Shown piece by piece: positions 8,961 to 19,094 of a DNA stretch of 64,000 nt. The stretch's first letter is position 1, and the number at the start of each line of letters is the position of its first letter. Source of the DNA: Bacteroidales bacterium UBA5382 (GTDB lineage Bacteria > Bacteroidota > Bacteroidia > Bacteroidales > Dysgonomonadaceae); NCBI GenBank assembly GCA_002409745.1, contig DHOU01000011.1, positions 1-64,000 on the forward strand, in the 5' to 3' direction. The position numbers were made by a program, and so were the translations under genes. The notes beneath the pieces were generated by a model. That model was not told the origin of the DNA. It did not search any database and saw nothing but the letters and a program-made list of their open reading frames with translations.

Positions 8961-9591
8961 GTAATATGAATTGAATTTAGATTGTATATATGAATAAGCA
9001 AAAATATAAAAAATAAGCCGGATATATAGTATTATTTTATTATTTCATGATGAAAAGATAAAAGAGTATGCTATTCTATTGTGAAGTATCCCTTGAAGCT
9101 GTGCCTTTTCAACCCCTTCATCCTGTTTTTTACATTCAGGATACCCTGCTCTCGGGTCATTCAAGGCAAAATGCCTGATATCCATATTTTCCAATGAATA
9201 ATGCGGTATGCCTCATGCAATACAGGAGTAATTGCTCTATCGATAAAGTGATTATCCATACTTTAAGCAGATGTTATGTAATTCTGAAGTACAACTGCAA
9301 AATAACATAAACCCCGTCAGTTTGTCAAATAATTTACATCCGATTTCAAAAAACACTTTTTACTTTATTGCTTACTGAAACATTTCCTGTTTTTCGATTA
9401 TGTTATTTACTGAGCCCATACACGATACTATAAGGAACATTGTGGAGAGCTGAAAGGTCATGCGAGCATTCTCACATAAAGGACAATCAGTTGTGGCGCT
9501 CATGATTCTGCGTAGTATACCGTTTACGGAAATGAGAAGACCTAACAGCTACTCCAGCCTGTTTTCACCCAGTTGCAAGTATTCAGTAACC
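8961..9591. other. 631-bp gap, no supported gene; one 29-codon ORF
   Basis: AT-rich sequence between the oxidoreductase start and the end of the beta-helix gene. A weak -7 box lies at 8999-9006. On the minus strand 9071-9160 encodes a 29-residue, very basic peptide (ends KGLKRHSFKGYFTIE) with an ATG; it may be real or a decayed remnant. The 9420-9590 part has longer open stretches on both strands without a recognisable product. No inverted repeats of an IS end are visible. Confidence 0.35.
8999..9006 (-). promoter_or_regulatory. Possible -7 box for the oxidoreductase/DUF1080 unit
   Basis: TATTTTTG on the minus strand matches the Bacteroidetes -7 consensus TAnnTTTG and lies 38 bp upstream of the ATG. 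I see no TTTG at the right distance upstream, so the call rests on the -7 box alone. Confidence 0.35.
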
Positions 9592-11154
9592 CTATTTATG
9601 AGACAAATCACTCAGCAATACTATTGGGGGTTCCGAAATAGCATAATCTGCCGGCCTATAATGTTCCCCTTTGGATGGAGTCGGCATGAAAGAACCGTTC
9701 CCCAATTCGTCATTAATTATCGGATAATAGTTTCGCCCTTGTTTGGGTCGGAATAATAAAACGCAATAATTACCTTTTACAGCATACCCCAATTCAAATT
9801 TTTCATTTTCGGGATTGACAATTTTGTAATCGTTCATTTTTAAATCACCCTCGGTAAACTTCAAATCAAGATCAATGGTGAAGTTGTCTTTCAAATCTAT
9901 CCGTAGTAATGAACGATAAGGAGATGTTACAAGCGCACCGAAAACGTGCCAATCCGTATCAAAATACGAAATATTCGTATAGATTAATGCATCAGAAGTT
10001 GTATTCCTCACTCTTTGTAGTAGAGCCGGATCATAGGGATTCAATAACTGTGGATTAGATACGTCACAATTGATAAAGGTAAATTTCCTGTCTACATCCC
10101 AACCTATCAATGGAACATTGAAATCAAAAATTGTAAAACCTTTATTCCTAACGGTAAATACAGAATTGGATAGCTTTATCCTGAGTGGTGAATTTGCCTC
10201 CTCATCCCTGTAAATAAAAGATGTTCCGAAGTTATCCAAATAAGAGTAAGAAATATTTTGATCTAACATCAGGGTCGGTTCATTATTATCAGAAATTACA
10301 ATCCCTTTATCGACCGTGTCATAATATATTTGATTCAAAACAAAAAAACCGGCGGTTTCAATCCGAATACCTTCCGAATCTAAAAAATTATTACCTTTTC
10401 CAAGGTCTGTCCCGCCAGGAGTGATTTCTGTCAGTATATGGATATTATTGAGGATGTGTCCGGCCGATTTTGTAACGAGTGCCTGTTTTGTAGCATAAAT
10501 AAAAGTATTGGATATCTTGCAATCATGACAATTCTTATCGATATATATACCTATGATATCATCATTTGATCCCAGGCCGTGGATTGTTACATTATCGATC
10601 TTCGTGTCTGAACTTGTCGTCCAAGAAAAATCTCCATACCTTGCAATTCTAATATGTGTTTTTCTACCTCTAACCAAACTCATTGATCGCAACTGAACCA
10701 ACTGTTTGAATCCATTTACGATGATGCCGTTATCCGCATTATAGCAATCGAAAACGCCGCCCTCAATATAGGAGAATCGCCGTAAGTTATAATCCATAAT
10801 GCGTTGTTCTGAAAATCCCACTTTCAACAATGCCTCCAAATGATGGTCGCATTTGATTAAAGCATTTTTATCAAAAATGATATTGACATTCTTGGTATAA
10901 TCTACGGGTAAAATAATCGGTTCTGTTAAGTTGTAAGTTCCCGCCGGGAAAAAAAGAGTTTTTGAATATGAATTACGAACCAAATCATTTATCTCGGAAC
11001 CAATCGGCGATCCGTCATTTTTTATTCCGAAGTCTATTACCGAAACAATATTCTTATTAATATCAAGGTCATTTGATATCTCCTCACCAACAATTTTATC
11101 GTTGCCACAACAGAGTAACGCGAGTAATAAAATAAAAGATATCTTGATTCTCAT
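9592..11154 (-). CDS. Surface/periplasmic lipoprotein with right-handed beta-helix (pectate-lyase-superfamily) fold
   Basis: About 520 residues. I start it at 11154 (MRIKISFILLLALLCC) because this gives a compact lipoprotein signal with the cysteine just after the hydrophobic core; an upstream ATG at 11199 would add 15 residues ahead of the signal. The mature protein opens with SVIDFGIKNDG and FFPAGTYNLTEPIILP, typical of the pectate-lyase-3/glycosyl-hydrolase-28-like start, followed by strand-turn repeats. Such proteins bind or cleave acidic polysaccharides. It is the last gene of the leftward PUL (TIG/NHL, SusC, SusD, DUF4973), 114 bp after the DUF4973 gene. Whether it is a lyase, a hydrolase or only a binding protein cannot be told. 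Confidence 0.7.
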   Translation of the reverse strand: MRIKISFILLLALLCCGNDKIVGEEISNDLDINKNIVSVIDFGIKNDGSPIGSEINDLVRNSYSKTLFFPAGTYNLTEPIILPVDYTKNVNIIFDKNALIKCDHHLEALLKVGFSEQRIMDYNLRRFSYIEGGVFDCYNADNGIIVNGFKQLVQLRSMSLVRGRKTHIRIARYGDFSWTTSSDTKIDNVTIHGLGSNDDIIGIYIDKNCHDCKISNTFIYATKQALVTKSAGHILNNIHILTEITPGGTDLGKGNNFLDSEGIRIETAGFFVLNQIYYDTVDKGIVISDNNEPTLMLDQNISYSYLDNFGTSFIYRDEEANSPLRIKLSNSVFTVRNKGFTIFDFNVPLIGWDVDRKFTFINCDVSNPQLLNPYDPALLQRVRNTTSDALIYTNISYFDTDWHVFGALVTSPYRSLLRIDLKDNFTIDLDLKFTEGDLKMNDYKIVNPENEKFELGYAVKGNYCVLLFRPKQGRNYYPIINDELGNGSFMPTPSKGEHYRPADYAISEPPIVLLSDLSHK

Positions 11155-11268
11155 AAAATCAATCAAGTGTTTTTTAATTAGAAGTGAATAATTTCTCATT
11201 TTCTGTGGAATTTTGAATTAAAAAATTCATATAGATTAATTTTTTTCTTCATCCTTTCGATAGAATGC

Positions 11269-12249
11269 CTACCATTCAATAGCTTGATCTTCATCCGGAA
11301 TCTGAATATTAATCTTACGTTCCATAATCATAGACCCTTTTACTTCATATCCGATCGTGGTTCCAGGAACAGAAGTAATATCATCATAAGAATACGATAA
11401 ATTAATGGTAACATACCTGTGCTTTAAATAAGGCAAAACATCATCCATGTTTTCTTCAACAGTATATCGTGGCTCCGACAACAACTGAAAATTAATTCTT
11501 TCATCTTCAGCATGCATACTTAAAGTCCCGTCACTATTGAATAGTGCTTTGATTTTATAAATAAATCTATTCACATAATCTTCATCCGTAGCTCCGGCAT
11601 AGAAAAAAACAGATTGCCCATCTACTACAAATGCACTACGAGTACTGATAACCAAAGCATTCGTAGTAGTGCCTTTAAAATAGATACGCATGGCTGTAGT
11701 TTGATATACGCCCGAATAATCATTGAAAGGAATGATGCGCAGCATGGCTTTTTTATAATTCTTCCTCGGATGAGCACGATAATCGGCTGTTGCTTCATCG
11801 ACCACAGTCAAAGGCAATACCCACTTATAAAACATATCAATACCCTTCAAATTAAAATCAATCGGCAACAGTGCTTGACGCGAACCTGCCGGAATAGTGG
11901 TCGTATAATCCGGAATAGTATAGAGTGTATCTGCCAATTGTGTGAAATATAGTTCTATTCTGTTTTGAAAACGTTCATAGTTCAATGTATTCAAAGAATC
12001 GGCATCCTCAGAGATCTTTACATTCATATCTTTCGGATTGGTTGTTGTTCCGCTAACAATCAAAGGTAGTTGATAAGTTGATACGCTATCATCACGATAC
12101 CTGATATACACATCCGTTACGCCTTTCGAATTGAGAGGAGCTTTAAATGAAACATAGTGTGAATAAAGTTCTTCCGTCCATTCATCATTACACGAGGCCA
12201 TTGCAATAGTTAAAGCAAAGACTAAAAATATATTTAATAACTTCTTCAT
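11269..12249 (-). CDS. DUF4973-type lipoprotein in the SusE/F position
   Basis: A 326-residue lipoprotein (signal ending TIAMASCND, lipid on that Cys). The start of the mature protein (EWTEELYSHYVSFKAP) and the DVYIRYRDDSVSTYQLPLIVSG stretch match the DUF4973 family, and the second half resembles the companion DUF4361 domain. The family is found after susD in PULs and is thought to bind glycan at the cell surface, like SusE/SusF. Here it follows susD by 17 bp and precedes the beta-helix gene. It has no catalytic signature. The glycan is unknown. Confidence 0.78.
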   Translation of the reverse strand: MKKLLNIFLVFALTIAMASCNDEWTEELYSHYVSFKAPLNSKGVTDVYIRYRDDSVSTYQLPLIVSGTTTNPKDMNVKISEDADSLNTLNYERFQNRIELYFTQLADTLYTIPDYTTTIPAGSRQALLPIDFNLKGIDMFYKWVLPLTVVDEATADYRAHPRKNYKKAMLRIIPFNDYSGVYQTTAMRIYFKGTTTNALVISTRSAFVVDGQSVFFYAGATDEDYVNRFIYKIKALFNSDGTLSMHAEDERINFQLLSEPRYTVEENMDDVLPYLKHRYVTINLSYSYDDITSVPGTTIGYEVKGSMIMERKINIQIPDEDQAIEW

Positions 12250-12266
12250 TTTATTAGTATTTATAA

Positions 12267-14306
12267 TTAATCATAAGTTTGCCAACCGGGGTTTTGTGTC
12301 AATCGTGAATTACGTTTCAATTCTGCTTTCGATATCGGCCAAAACCACATTTTATCAGAAAACGTTGTAGGAATTGAAGAAACGATCACCGGTGTATGGA
12401 AAAGGTCTCTTTGTTCCGCTGTCATTACCGTATTGCATCCATAAACAGGTAATGCTTCTTCTGTGGGTGCATCTTTCCATCGACGAAGATCATAATAACG
12501 ATGCCCCTCTGCCATTAATTCTATCTGGCGTTCACGTTTTATCTTTTTCCGAAGTTCTTCTTTACTATTATAATCATCGGTGTCAAAATCAGGAAGTCCT
12601 GCTCTTATTCGTATCGGAAGAATACCCTTTTTCATTTCTATAATATCTCTATTTATGGTATATATCTTCGAATCATCCCAAGATGGAATTTGATAAGATC
12701 CGTCCAATTCATTCAGGGCCTCGGCATAGATTAATAATATTTCTGCATACCGAATCGCCGGTTCCGTTTTATTCCGGATTTGTGACAACGTATTATTTTC
12801 GTATGTATCATACGGATGGACATACTTTTTGCAACCGATACCTGTTCGTAACCAGAAATCGGTATTGGAATAACCTTCCGGAGAGCCTCGATAATACCAA
12901 GTTCTATAGTTTCGATGCTCCGGAATAGTTGCTGTCGATAGAGTCCAAAGACTTCCATTATACGCAACAGAAGCATAAAAGCGAGGTTCGCGATTGGCAT
13001 ATTGTAAAGAAACACCTTCTAAAAGAGGTATATATCTTCCTGCATTTATATCCTCAAAAGTAACATATCCCTTTACTCGTTCACTTCCGTCTCCGCGACC
13101 TATCTCTTTATCCTTTCCATGCACATCGGAGCCATCATTCATGTAATAGGCATCGCATTGTTTTTGAGTCACACCTAATGTATTCCATCCATTAGCGGCA
13201 CGTGGCAGCATATGCACAACCATTCCTTGTAAACCTACGGTATTACCTCCTGTTCCATTCTGAACTCTGGAAAAAATTAATTCGGGATTTGTAGCCGCGG
13301 ATAATTCTCCATCGAATAATGCCCGATACGATGCAAACGGGTCTATATTCCGCCATCCCGCCGGCCAGTCTTTATCGGAATATTCAGAATCATAAGGAGG
13401 AGATATCGTTTTAGGGAAATCATTATTCCCGAAATCTCTGTAATGAGCAACATATATCTGGTATTTATTAAGTTCCATCACATCTCTTGCCGCCGCGGCA
13501 GCTTTTGCCCATTTGCTCTCATCATACTTTTCAGACAACAGACGATTCCCTTTATCATCCACTAATTTGTGAGCATAATCATCATTATTCCCATTCATTA
13601 GAGGACTTGCTGCATACAATAACACTTTGGCTCTTGCAGCCAAGGCTGCACCTCGAGTAGGACGCGCAATATTTAAAGCCTCTCGATCAAGTTCAAGTTC
13701 TTTAGCTGCTTGTACCAATTCTGTTGTAATATAATCCACACAATCATCATACGTATTGCGAGGTAATGCTATCTTATTATAAGGCAAGGTGTAATCTATC
13801 ATACCATCTTCCGCTTTTATAATCGGAACAGGCCCATATTTACGAAGCAACAACCAATAAAGATAAGCTCTCAGAAAACGAGCTTGTCCTTTATAATCTG
13901 TAATCTCGTCCTGGGTCATTTCTTTATTAATATCAATATTTTTTATAAATTCCGAAGCTTGCCGGATACCTTTATAACAAGAACTCCACGAGGCTTGTAA
14001 ATCATCTTCATTATATTCTCCATTCTTAAATTTCTTATATAATTCACCCCAATCACCTGTGTAAATATCATCAGCAAAATTATGCCATGAAAAATCTTTA
14101 TTGCACACATCCGCATTCTCATTTTGTAAAAATGAAAACGCATGAGCCAGCCAATTCTCGGCGTAATTTCTTTGTTCAAATGTCTTTTCAATTGACATTC
14201 TGTCTTTAAAATACTTTTCTGTTTCCAAATAATCAGAACATGAAGCAAATCCGTATATTATAATTGTTAAAATAGTAATTAGCTCAATATTTTTAAACAT
14301 ATTCAT
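12267..14306 (-). CDS. SusD/RagB family starch-binding-like outer membrane lipoprotein
   Basis: A 679-residue lipoprotein (signal with IIIYGFASCSD) and the helical TPR-rich SusD layout: early NYAENWLAHAFSF, the AEALNELDGS helix near the C-terminus, and the family's closing signature with RHYYDLRRW and NPGWQTYD. SusD caps its SusC partner and binds glycan at the cell surface. At 679 residues it is longer than the usual 500-600, in the range of SusD proteins for larger ligands. It sits 8 bp after susC and 17 bp before the DUF4973 gene, clearly one operon. Confidence 0.95.
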   Translation of the reverse strand: MNMFKNIELITILTIIIYGFASCSDYLETEKYFKDRMSIEKTFEQRNYAENWLAHAFSFLQNENADVCNKDFSWHNFADDIYTGDWGELYKKFKNGEYNEDDLQASWSSCYKGIRQASEFIKNIDINKEMTQDEITDYKGQARFLRAYLYWLLLRKYGPVPIIKAEDGMIDYTLPYNKIALPRNTYDDCVDYITTELVQAAKELELDREALNIARPTRGAALAARAKVLLYAASPLMNGNNDDYAHKLVDDKGNRLLSEKYDESKWAKAAAAARDVMELNKYQIYVAHYRDFGNNDFPKTISPPYDSEYSDKDWPAGWRNIDPFASYRALFDGELSAATNPELIFSRVQNGTGGNTVGLQGMVVHMLPRAANGWNTLGVTQKQCDAYYMNDGSDVHGKDKEIGRGDGSERVKGYVTFEDINAGRYIPLLEGVSLQYANREPRFYASVAYNGSLWTLSTATIPEHRNYRTWYYRGSPEGYSNTDFWLRTGIGCKKYVHPYDTYENNTLSQIRNKTEPAIRYAEILLIYAEALNELDGSYQIPSWDDSKIYTINRDIIEMKKGILPIRIRAGLPDFDTDDYNSKEELRKKIKRERQIELMAEGHRYYDLRRWKDAPTEEALPVYGCNTVMTAEQRDLFHTPVIVSSIPTTFSDKMWFWPISKAELKRNSRLTQNPGWQTYD

Positions 14307-14313
14307 GACCCTC

Positions 14314-17300
14314 CTATAAATTAATCGTTACTCCTAAAGTTAAAACTTTTGCGATAGGATATTCCTCACCTGTCGAACTACCAAGTTCAGGATCCCACAT
14401 CTTAAATCTTGACCATGTCAACAAATTCGTTCCAATAAAAAACAAGCGAAATTGATTTAAACGCATCTTTGTAGTCCACAATTTCGGTAATGTATACCCC
14501 ACTTCCAAAGTCTTCAACCGCAAATATCTACCATCGCGCATCCAAAATGTAGAAGACCTGTAGTTATTGCTATTCCCGTTATAACTTAAACGAGGATATT
14601 CCGCATTGGGATCTTCCGTTGCCGGATCACCCGAAATATGGGCATCGATCCAACGTTTCGAATGGGCAAGATCCGTAAATACGTTACCCCAAATACCTTC
14701 GTTAAAAGCATATACATTGGAGCCGTTTATCAAAAATGACGATTTTCCTGCACCTTGAAAGTGGACATTGACATCAAATCCTTTCCACTGAACCGAGGTG
14801 CCGAACCCATATATCAGATTGGGTTTCCTTGTCGCACCTATAGCCGTTATATCTCCATCATTGACTACTCCGTCGCCATTCACGTCCGCATATTTGATAT
14901 CACCCGGCTGATAGGTTCCAAACTGTTGGGTAGGACTATTCCTGATATCTTCATAATCTTTAAATAGACCTACTGCAACGAGTCCCGTAACTTGATCTAC
15001 CCGACGGCCTTTTTGCATTTGATAAGGATATACACTATTTTCCTCATCAATATCTAATATTACATTTTTGCTGTACGTCCAATTGCCGCGCATCGTAAAA
15101 TTAACTTGACCTATTTTTTGTCGAAAAGTAAAATTACCGTCCATCCCTTTTGAATTGACTTTACCGACATTGGCTTTAGGGCTGCTCTCTAAACCCACCA
15201 TCGCGGGCAAATAATATCTTGTATAGTAAATACCTTCACGAGATTCATTAAAATAATCGGCTGTCAGAAGCAATTTGTCGTTCCAGAGTGCGAGATCGAC
15301 TCCTAAATCCCTTTTAATTGCCTTTTCCCAAGTAATCCCGGTAGACGCTATCTGAGAATAATACAAGCCTTGATAGAAGTTGTTAAAATAGAAATCACCC
15401 CAATTGTATCCCTGATTTTCATTGAAAGCAAGCGTGTAAAGATATGGAATACGTGTGCCGGATTTATCGATTTCATCGTTTCCTACTCGTCCATCGGAAT
15501 ACCGTATCTTAAACATATCAATCCATGGGTACTTTTCTTTCACAATTTTTTCTTCGCCTATATTCCATGCAAAAGAAAAAGCGGGAAAGAAACCCCATTT
15601 ATGACCTTTTGCAAAATTCTCCGATCCGGTATAACCAAAATTAAAATCGATAAAATACCGCAACGCATAATTATACGTTAAACGGCCGGCAAGTGATTCA
15701 TGTCGAATAGGAATTCCTTTTTTTATATCATTCCCGACATTATCCGTACGTTCGTCCGAATCAATATTGCCTTTCACGATAGCGCCGACAGTATGAATTT
15801 TATTAAAGTTGTGACTGTAGTTCAACCATAATTCAGCAAACTCTTTTTTCCGCCCACTAGCGCTACTCTCCTGATACATTTCTTGAGGTCCTGCAACATG
15901 TTGAAATATTAAATTACCATTCGCATTTCGCATGCGTTCGGCTCTCCACTGCTTGGGCCATTTTATTCTATTAATGTGATTTGCATTCGATAAATCATAC
16001 CCTATATTTGCTGTAAAGTTCAATCCTTTTGTTATAAAATCCAGATTCTGTTCCCAGGTGGCATTTGTTTGTACATCATTTATCCAATGCTCTGAATAAC
16101 CCGACTGGGTAGCTTGAAGCCAAGGATTAGTACGTTCACCCAAGCCGCTGGCCGGAACATAACCATTTGAATACATCACCGGTATATATACGGGAGATGT
16201 ACCTAAAATAGAGTGCCATATCTCATCACCATCATACATCGCAGCATTATTTTGCTTCGAGAGCTTTCCGGCAACGCCAACCTTCACTACGGATGTTTTA
16301 GTAATATTCAAATCTGTATTTAAACGATAATTAAACACGCGGTAATCGGCATTTGTATAATACTCTTTTTCAAGTTGATCATCGCTCTTATACATTCCCT
16401 TCTCGTCTATATAGCTTAGTGAAACATAATATCGGGCGGTTGAACCACCCCCATCCATGTTAACCGATGCTCTGTAGGTTGGAGAGCCTTTTTTCAATAA
16501 TACGGAGCCCCAATCCACATTCGGGTAAAGGTCGGGATCTAAATTTCGATGGATGATTTCCAATTCGTCATTTGTGTAGATTGGTTCCTCATTACGAGTA
16601 ATCTTTGCTTCATTTACCATTGATACATACTCGTTACCGTCAATTACATCGGGAGTAATAGTACGGGTATTATAAGATGTTTCTATTTTAGCCTGAATAT
16701 TTACTTTACCGGCCTTACCACGCTTAGTGGTAATTAAAACAACCCCATTGGCTCCCTTATCCCCATAAATGGCTGTCGCCGACGCGTCTTTTAATACGGA
16801 AAACGATTCTATATCTTCCACATTCACATCATTAATATCCCGTGGAAAACCGTCAACCAAAACATAAGCATTTGTGTGAGCGCCAAAAGTGGAAATTCCA
16901 CGGATCCAAAATTCGGAAATATTCTTACCCGGCTGTCCGGAAGTCTGCATGGCATAAACGCCAGCGACATTTCCTGCCAGCGAATTCACAAGACTGGCTG
17001 TAGGATTGGACTTAAGATAATCAACTTCCACATTCGTAATAGCTCCGGTTACCGTCAATTTTTTTTGAGGCCCCATACTTGTAACAACAATTTCATCCAG
17101 CGTACTGGATTTAGCCTCTTTCATCTGCACATTCACTACAGTTTCTTCCTTAATTAATACTTCTTCCTTTTCAAAGCCGATATAAGAAAATACCAAACGA
17201 TGATAGGGTTCCATCTCAATTTTGTATTTACCGTCTACATCCGTTACCGTCCCCATTCCCGGAACATCTTTTAGCACGATATTAACCCCTATCAATGGTT

Positions 17301-17406
17301 CTTTATTGGGATCGGTCACTACTCCCGTAACGACTATCGTTTGTTGGGCTAAAACTGAAAGAGAAAAGAATAAAACACTGAAAAATGATACTATATATTT
17401 TTTCAT
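14314..17406 (-). CDS. SusC/RagA family TonB-linked outer membrane transporter
   Basis: About 1030 residues. I choose the ATG at 17406 (MKKYIVSFFSVLF, preceded by AGGATC) because the upstream ATG at 17430 would overlap the previous gene. After the signal come a CarboxypepD_reg-like domain (VTGVVTDPNKEPLIGVNI), the TonB box region (LDEIVVTS), the plug with SVLKDASATAIYGDKGANGV, and a long beta-barrel. There is no N-terminal STN domain, so it is not expected to signal through FecR, unlike the second SusC here. It imports oligosaccharides with the SusD encoded 8 bp downstream. Confidence 0.95.
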   Translation of the reverse strand: MKKYIVSFFSVLFFSLSVLAQQTIVVTGVVTDPNKEPLIGVNIVLKDVPGMGTVTDVDGKYKIEMEPYHRLVFSYIGFEKEEVLIKEETVVNVQMKEAKSSTLDEIVVTSMGPQKKLTVTGAITNVEVDYLKSNPTASLVNSLAGNVAGVYAMQTSGQPGKNISEFWIRGISTFGAHTNAYVLVDGFPRDINDVNVEDIESFSVLKDASATAIYGDKGANGVVLITTKRGKAGKVNIQAKIETSYNTRTITPDVIDGNEYVSMVNEAKITRNEEPIYTNDELEIIHRNLDPDLYPNVDWGSVLLKKGSPTYRASVNMDGGGSTARYYVSLSYIDEKGMYKSDDQLEKEYYTNADYRVFNYRLNTDLNITKTSVVKVGVAGKLSKQNNAAMYDGDEIWHSILGTSPVYIPVMYSNGYVPASGLGERTNPWLQATQSGYSEHWINDVQTNATWEQNLDFITKGLNFTANIGYDLSNANHINRIKWPKQWRAERMRNANGNLIFQHVAGPQEMYQESSASGRKKEFAELWLNYSHNFNKIHTVGAIVKGNIDSDERTDNVGNDIKKGIPIRHESLAGRLTYNYALRYFIDFNFGYTGSENFAKGHKWGFFPAFSFAWNIGEEKIVKEKYPWIDMFKIRYSDGRVGNDEIDKSGTRIPYLYTLAFNENQGYNWGDFYFNNFYQGLYYSQIASTGITWEKAIKRDLGVDLALWNDKLLLTADYFNESREGIYYTRYYLPAMVGLESSPKANVGKVNSKGMDGNFTFRQKIGQVNFTMRGNWTYSKNVILDIDEENSVYPYQMQKGRRVDQVTGLVAVGLFKDYEDIRNSPTQQFGTYQPGDIKYADVNGDGVVNDGDITAIGATRKPNLIYGFGTSVQWKGFDVNVHFQGAGKSSFLINGSNVYAFNEGIWGNVFTDLAHSKRWIDAHISGDPATEDPNAEYPRLSYNGNSNNYRSSTFWMRDGRYLRLKTLEVGYTLPKLWTTKMRLNQFRLFFIGTNLLTWSRFKMWDPELGSSTGEEYPIAKVLTLGVTINL

Positions 17407-17422
17407 GATCCTGATTTTTAAT

Positions 17423-18835
17423 TCATTCATCCATTGCTATCATACGTATACGATGATTACTCATGTCTGCTATATAGAATGTTTTCGTTTCTTCATCGTA
17501 TTCTATACCCCATGGATCACGAAAACGCGCTTCTTTGCGTAATTCTCCATCGACATATCCCCATGTGTTATTATCAAGTCCTTTGCTTCCCCGGCCGGCA
17601 AATGTTGTAACCTTACCTTCGGGAGTAATTATACGTATACAGTGATTACCGGCCTCTATTAAATAGAAATCATAGATATCTTCTTTGCCCTCGTTAATGT
17701 ATTTTTCATTTTTGACAAACACTCCCTGGTATGGTGTCCTTACTTGGGCCGCGGTTCCTACTCCATCCACATACCCGTCTCCACCGCCGCCGACAAAAGT
17801 GGTAGGAGTATCCAACGTTTTTTCTTTCCAATTATAGGTGGCTCGCTGAATTGCAGAATTCCACGGAGAGAATATATAAGCATAATTTCCCGTGGGATGA
17901 AACATCACATGATATTCCAACAAACTGTTATTTCCTGCATGAACACCTTTTTTTTGCTTCCAATCATATCTGAATAGTTCACCGGCCCACCACGTACTGT
18001 AAAAAACAGTTCCATCGACCGGATTCACAGAGACATGGTTAATATTCCGATAAAAAACAAGAGTTTGAGGGACCTTGAAGCCCGTACTTCGTGTCAACAT
18101 TGTTATGCCAACACTGGTCTCACCCTCTTGATCGTTTGCAACATATAAAGTATCACCTGTTAAGGACCAAGCGAGAGTTCTCGGCTGTGTCCAGTTAGCC
18201 TCTCCTACCGTTACCAAAGTAGTTGCCATTCTTTTCTCCATATCCAACAAACGGAGACTTAGTTTTTGCTCTAGTAAAAAAAGATGATTATGATTTTTGG
18301 GATCAAGGGAAAGCCAATAAGGCGCACCAAAACCACATTCCTCAAAGGTGCCGTCTTTTATCTCATATTTGCCTTCCGATGTTGTATATCCACACAAAGT
18401 AGAAACAATCGTCCTGGACACATATTTAAAACGATTCTCCGCTTTAGCCGATTTTTCGGTAAAATCATCTTTAACCCTGACTTCTATAGTTCCCTCTTGA
18501 GAACCTGCAGGAACCAGGCAATAGAGACACTCTCCGTCACAGCCTATCAGGGGCGCTCTTTTACCTCCGATATAAATAGAAATTTTAGTCGTATCCATTC
18601 CGAAATTTTCACCGTAAAGAAACATTTTGGAGCGTGCGGAGCCACTATCAGGAGAAAATCCGGTAATCACGACCTCTTTCGACGGGTCAAATTCTTTCCT
18701 GACAGCATCTTTGTCATTCGTCTCACATGAGATAAAGGCAATAAAAAATACTGTTAATACAGACAGTAAAAATGCGTTGAATCTTCTTTTTTTAAGAATT
18801 TCATTTCTCATAAAATTAAAAAAATCTTCTTTCAT
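17423..18835 (-). CDS. IPT/TIG and NHL-repeat lipoprotein of the PUL
   Basis: A 470-residue lipoprotein, first gene of the PUL. The signal ends FFIAFISCETN. An IPT/TIG immunoglobulin-like domain follows (ITGFSPDSGSARSKMFLYGENFG, about residues 57-135), then a six-bladed-type propeller of NHL-like repeats, ending DPWGIEYDEETKTFYIADMSNHRIRMI. Proteins of this design sit at the head of many Bacteroides PULs and are thought to bind glycan on the surface. Four cysteines near IGCDGECLYC may form disulfides. The start at 18835 follows an A-rich leader; an internal ATG at 18811 is a possible alternative. A good promoter lies about 140 bp upstream. Confidence 0.88.
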   Translation of the reverse strand: MKEDFFNFMRNEILKKRRFNAFLLSVLTVFFIAFISCETNDKDAVRKEFDPSKEVVITGFSPDSGSARSKMFLYGENFGMDTTKISIYIGGKRAPLIGCDGECLYCLVPAGSQEGTIEVRVKDDFTEKSAKAENRFKYVSRTIVSTLCGYTTSEGKYEIKDGTFEECGFGAPYWLSLDPKNHNHLFLLEQKLSLRLLDMEKRMATTLVTVGEANWTQPRTLAWSLTGDTLYVANDQEGETSVGITMLTRSTGFKVPQTLVFYRNINHVSVNPVDGTVFYSTWWAGELFRYDWKQKKGVHAGNNSLLEYHVMFHPTGNYAYIFSPWNSAIQRATYNWKEKTLDTPTTFVGGGGDGYVDGVGTAAQVRTPYQGVFVKNEKYINEGKEDIYDFYLIEAGNHCIRIITPEGKVTTFAGRGSKGLDNNTWGYVDGELRKEARFRDPWGIEYDEETKTFYIADMSNHRIRMIAMDE

Positions 18836-18975
18836 TCTTAGATTTTGTTTTGAATTGATTCATTCGTTATTTATTAAGATATTATTATAAGCAAACTTCA
18901 CGAGTTTGTTTTCCAGTAGAATGGTACACAGATAAGTTCTTACATCAAACAGAAACTTGTGTATCTTCATGCAGG

Positions 18976-19006
18976 CAAAATTAGATGTTCCGGACTCCGA
19001 TTCAAA
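18976..19006 (-). promoter_or_regulatory. Promoter of the first PUL
   Basis: On the minus strand TTTG (19006-19003), a 19-bp spacer and TAATTTTG (18983-18976) match the Bacteroidetes primary sigma consensus exactly in both boxes and spacing. Transcription should start near 18969, leaving a leader of about 135 nt before the TIG/NHL gene, long enough for a regulatory element. Confidence 0.75.
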
Positions 19007-19052
19007 GAAAATAAAGTTGCTCTTTTTTTTAAATCGGTTGCATTATTTTTTA

Positions 19053-19060
19053 TACCTTTG
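19053..19060 (+). promoter_or_regulatory. -7 box ahead of the XRE cluster
   Basis: TACCTTTG fits TAnnTTTG and lies 34 bp before the first XRE gene's ATG. No good TTTG is seen 19-21 bp upstream. Confidence 0.45.
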
Positions 19061-19094
19061 AAAATTGGATTGATTTCAAGAAAAAAATGATAAA

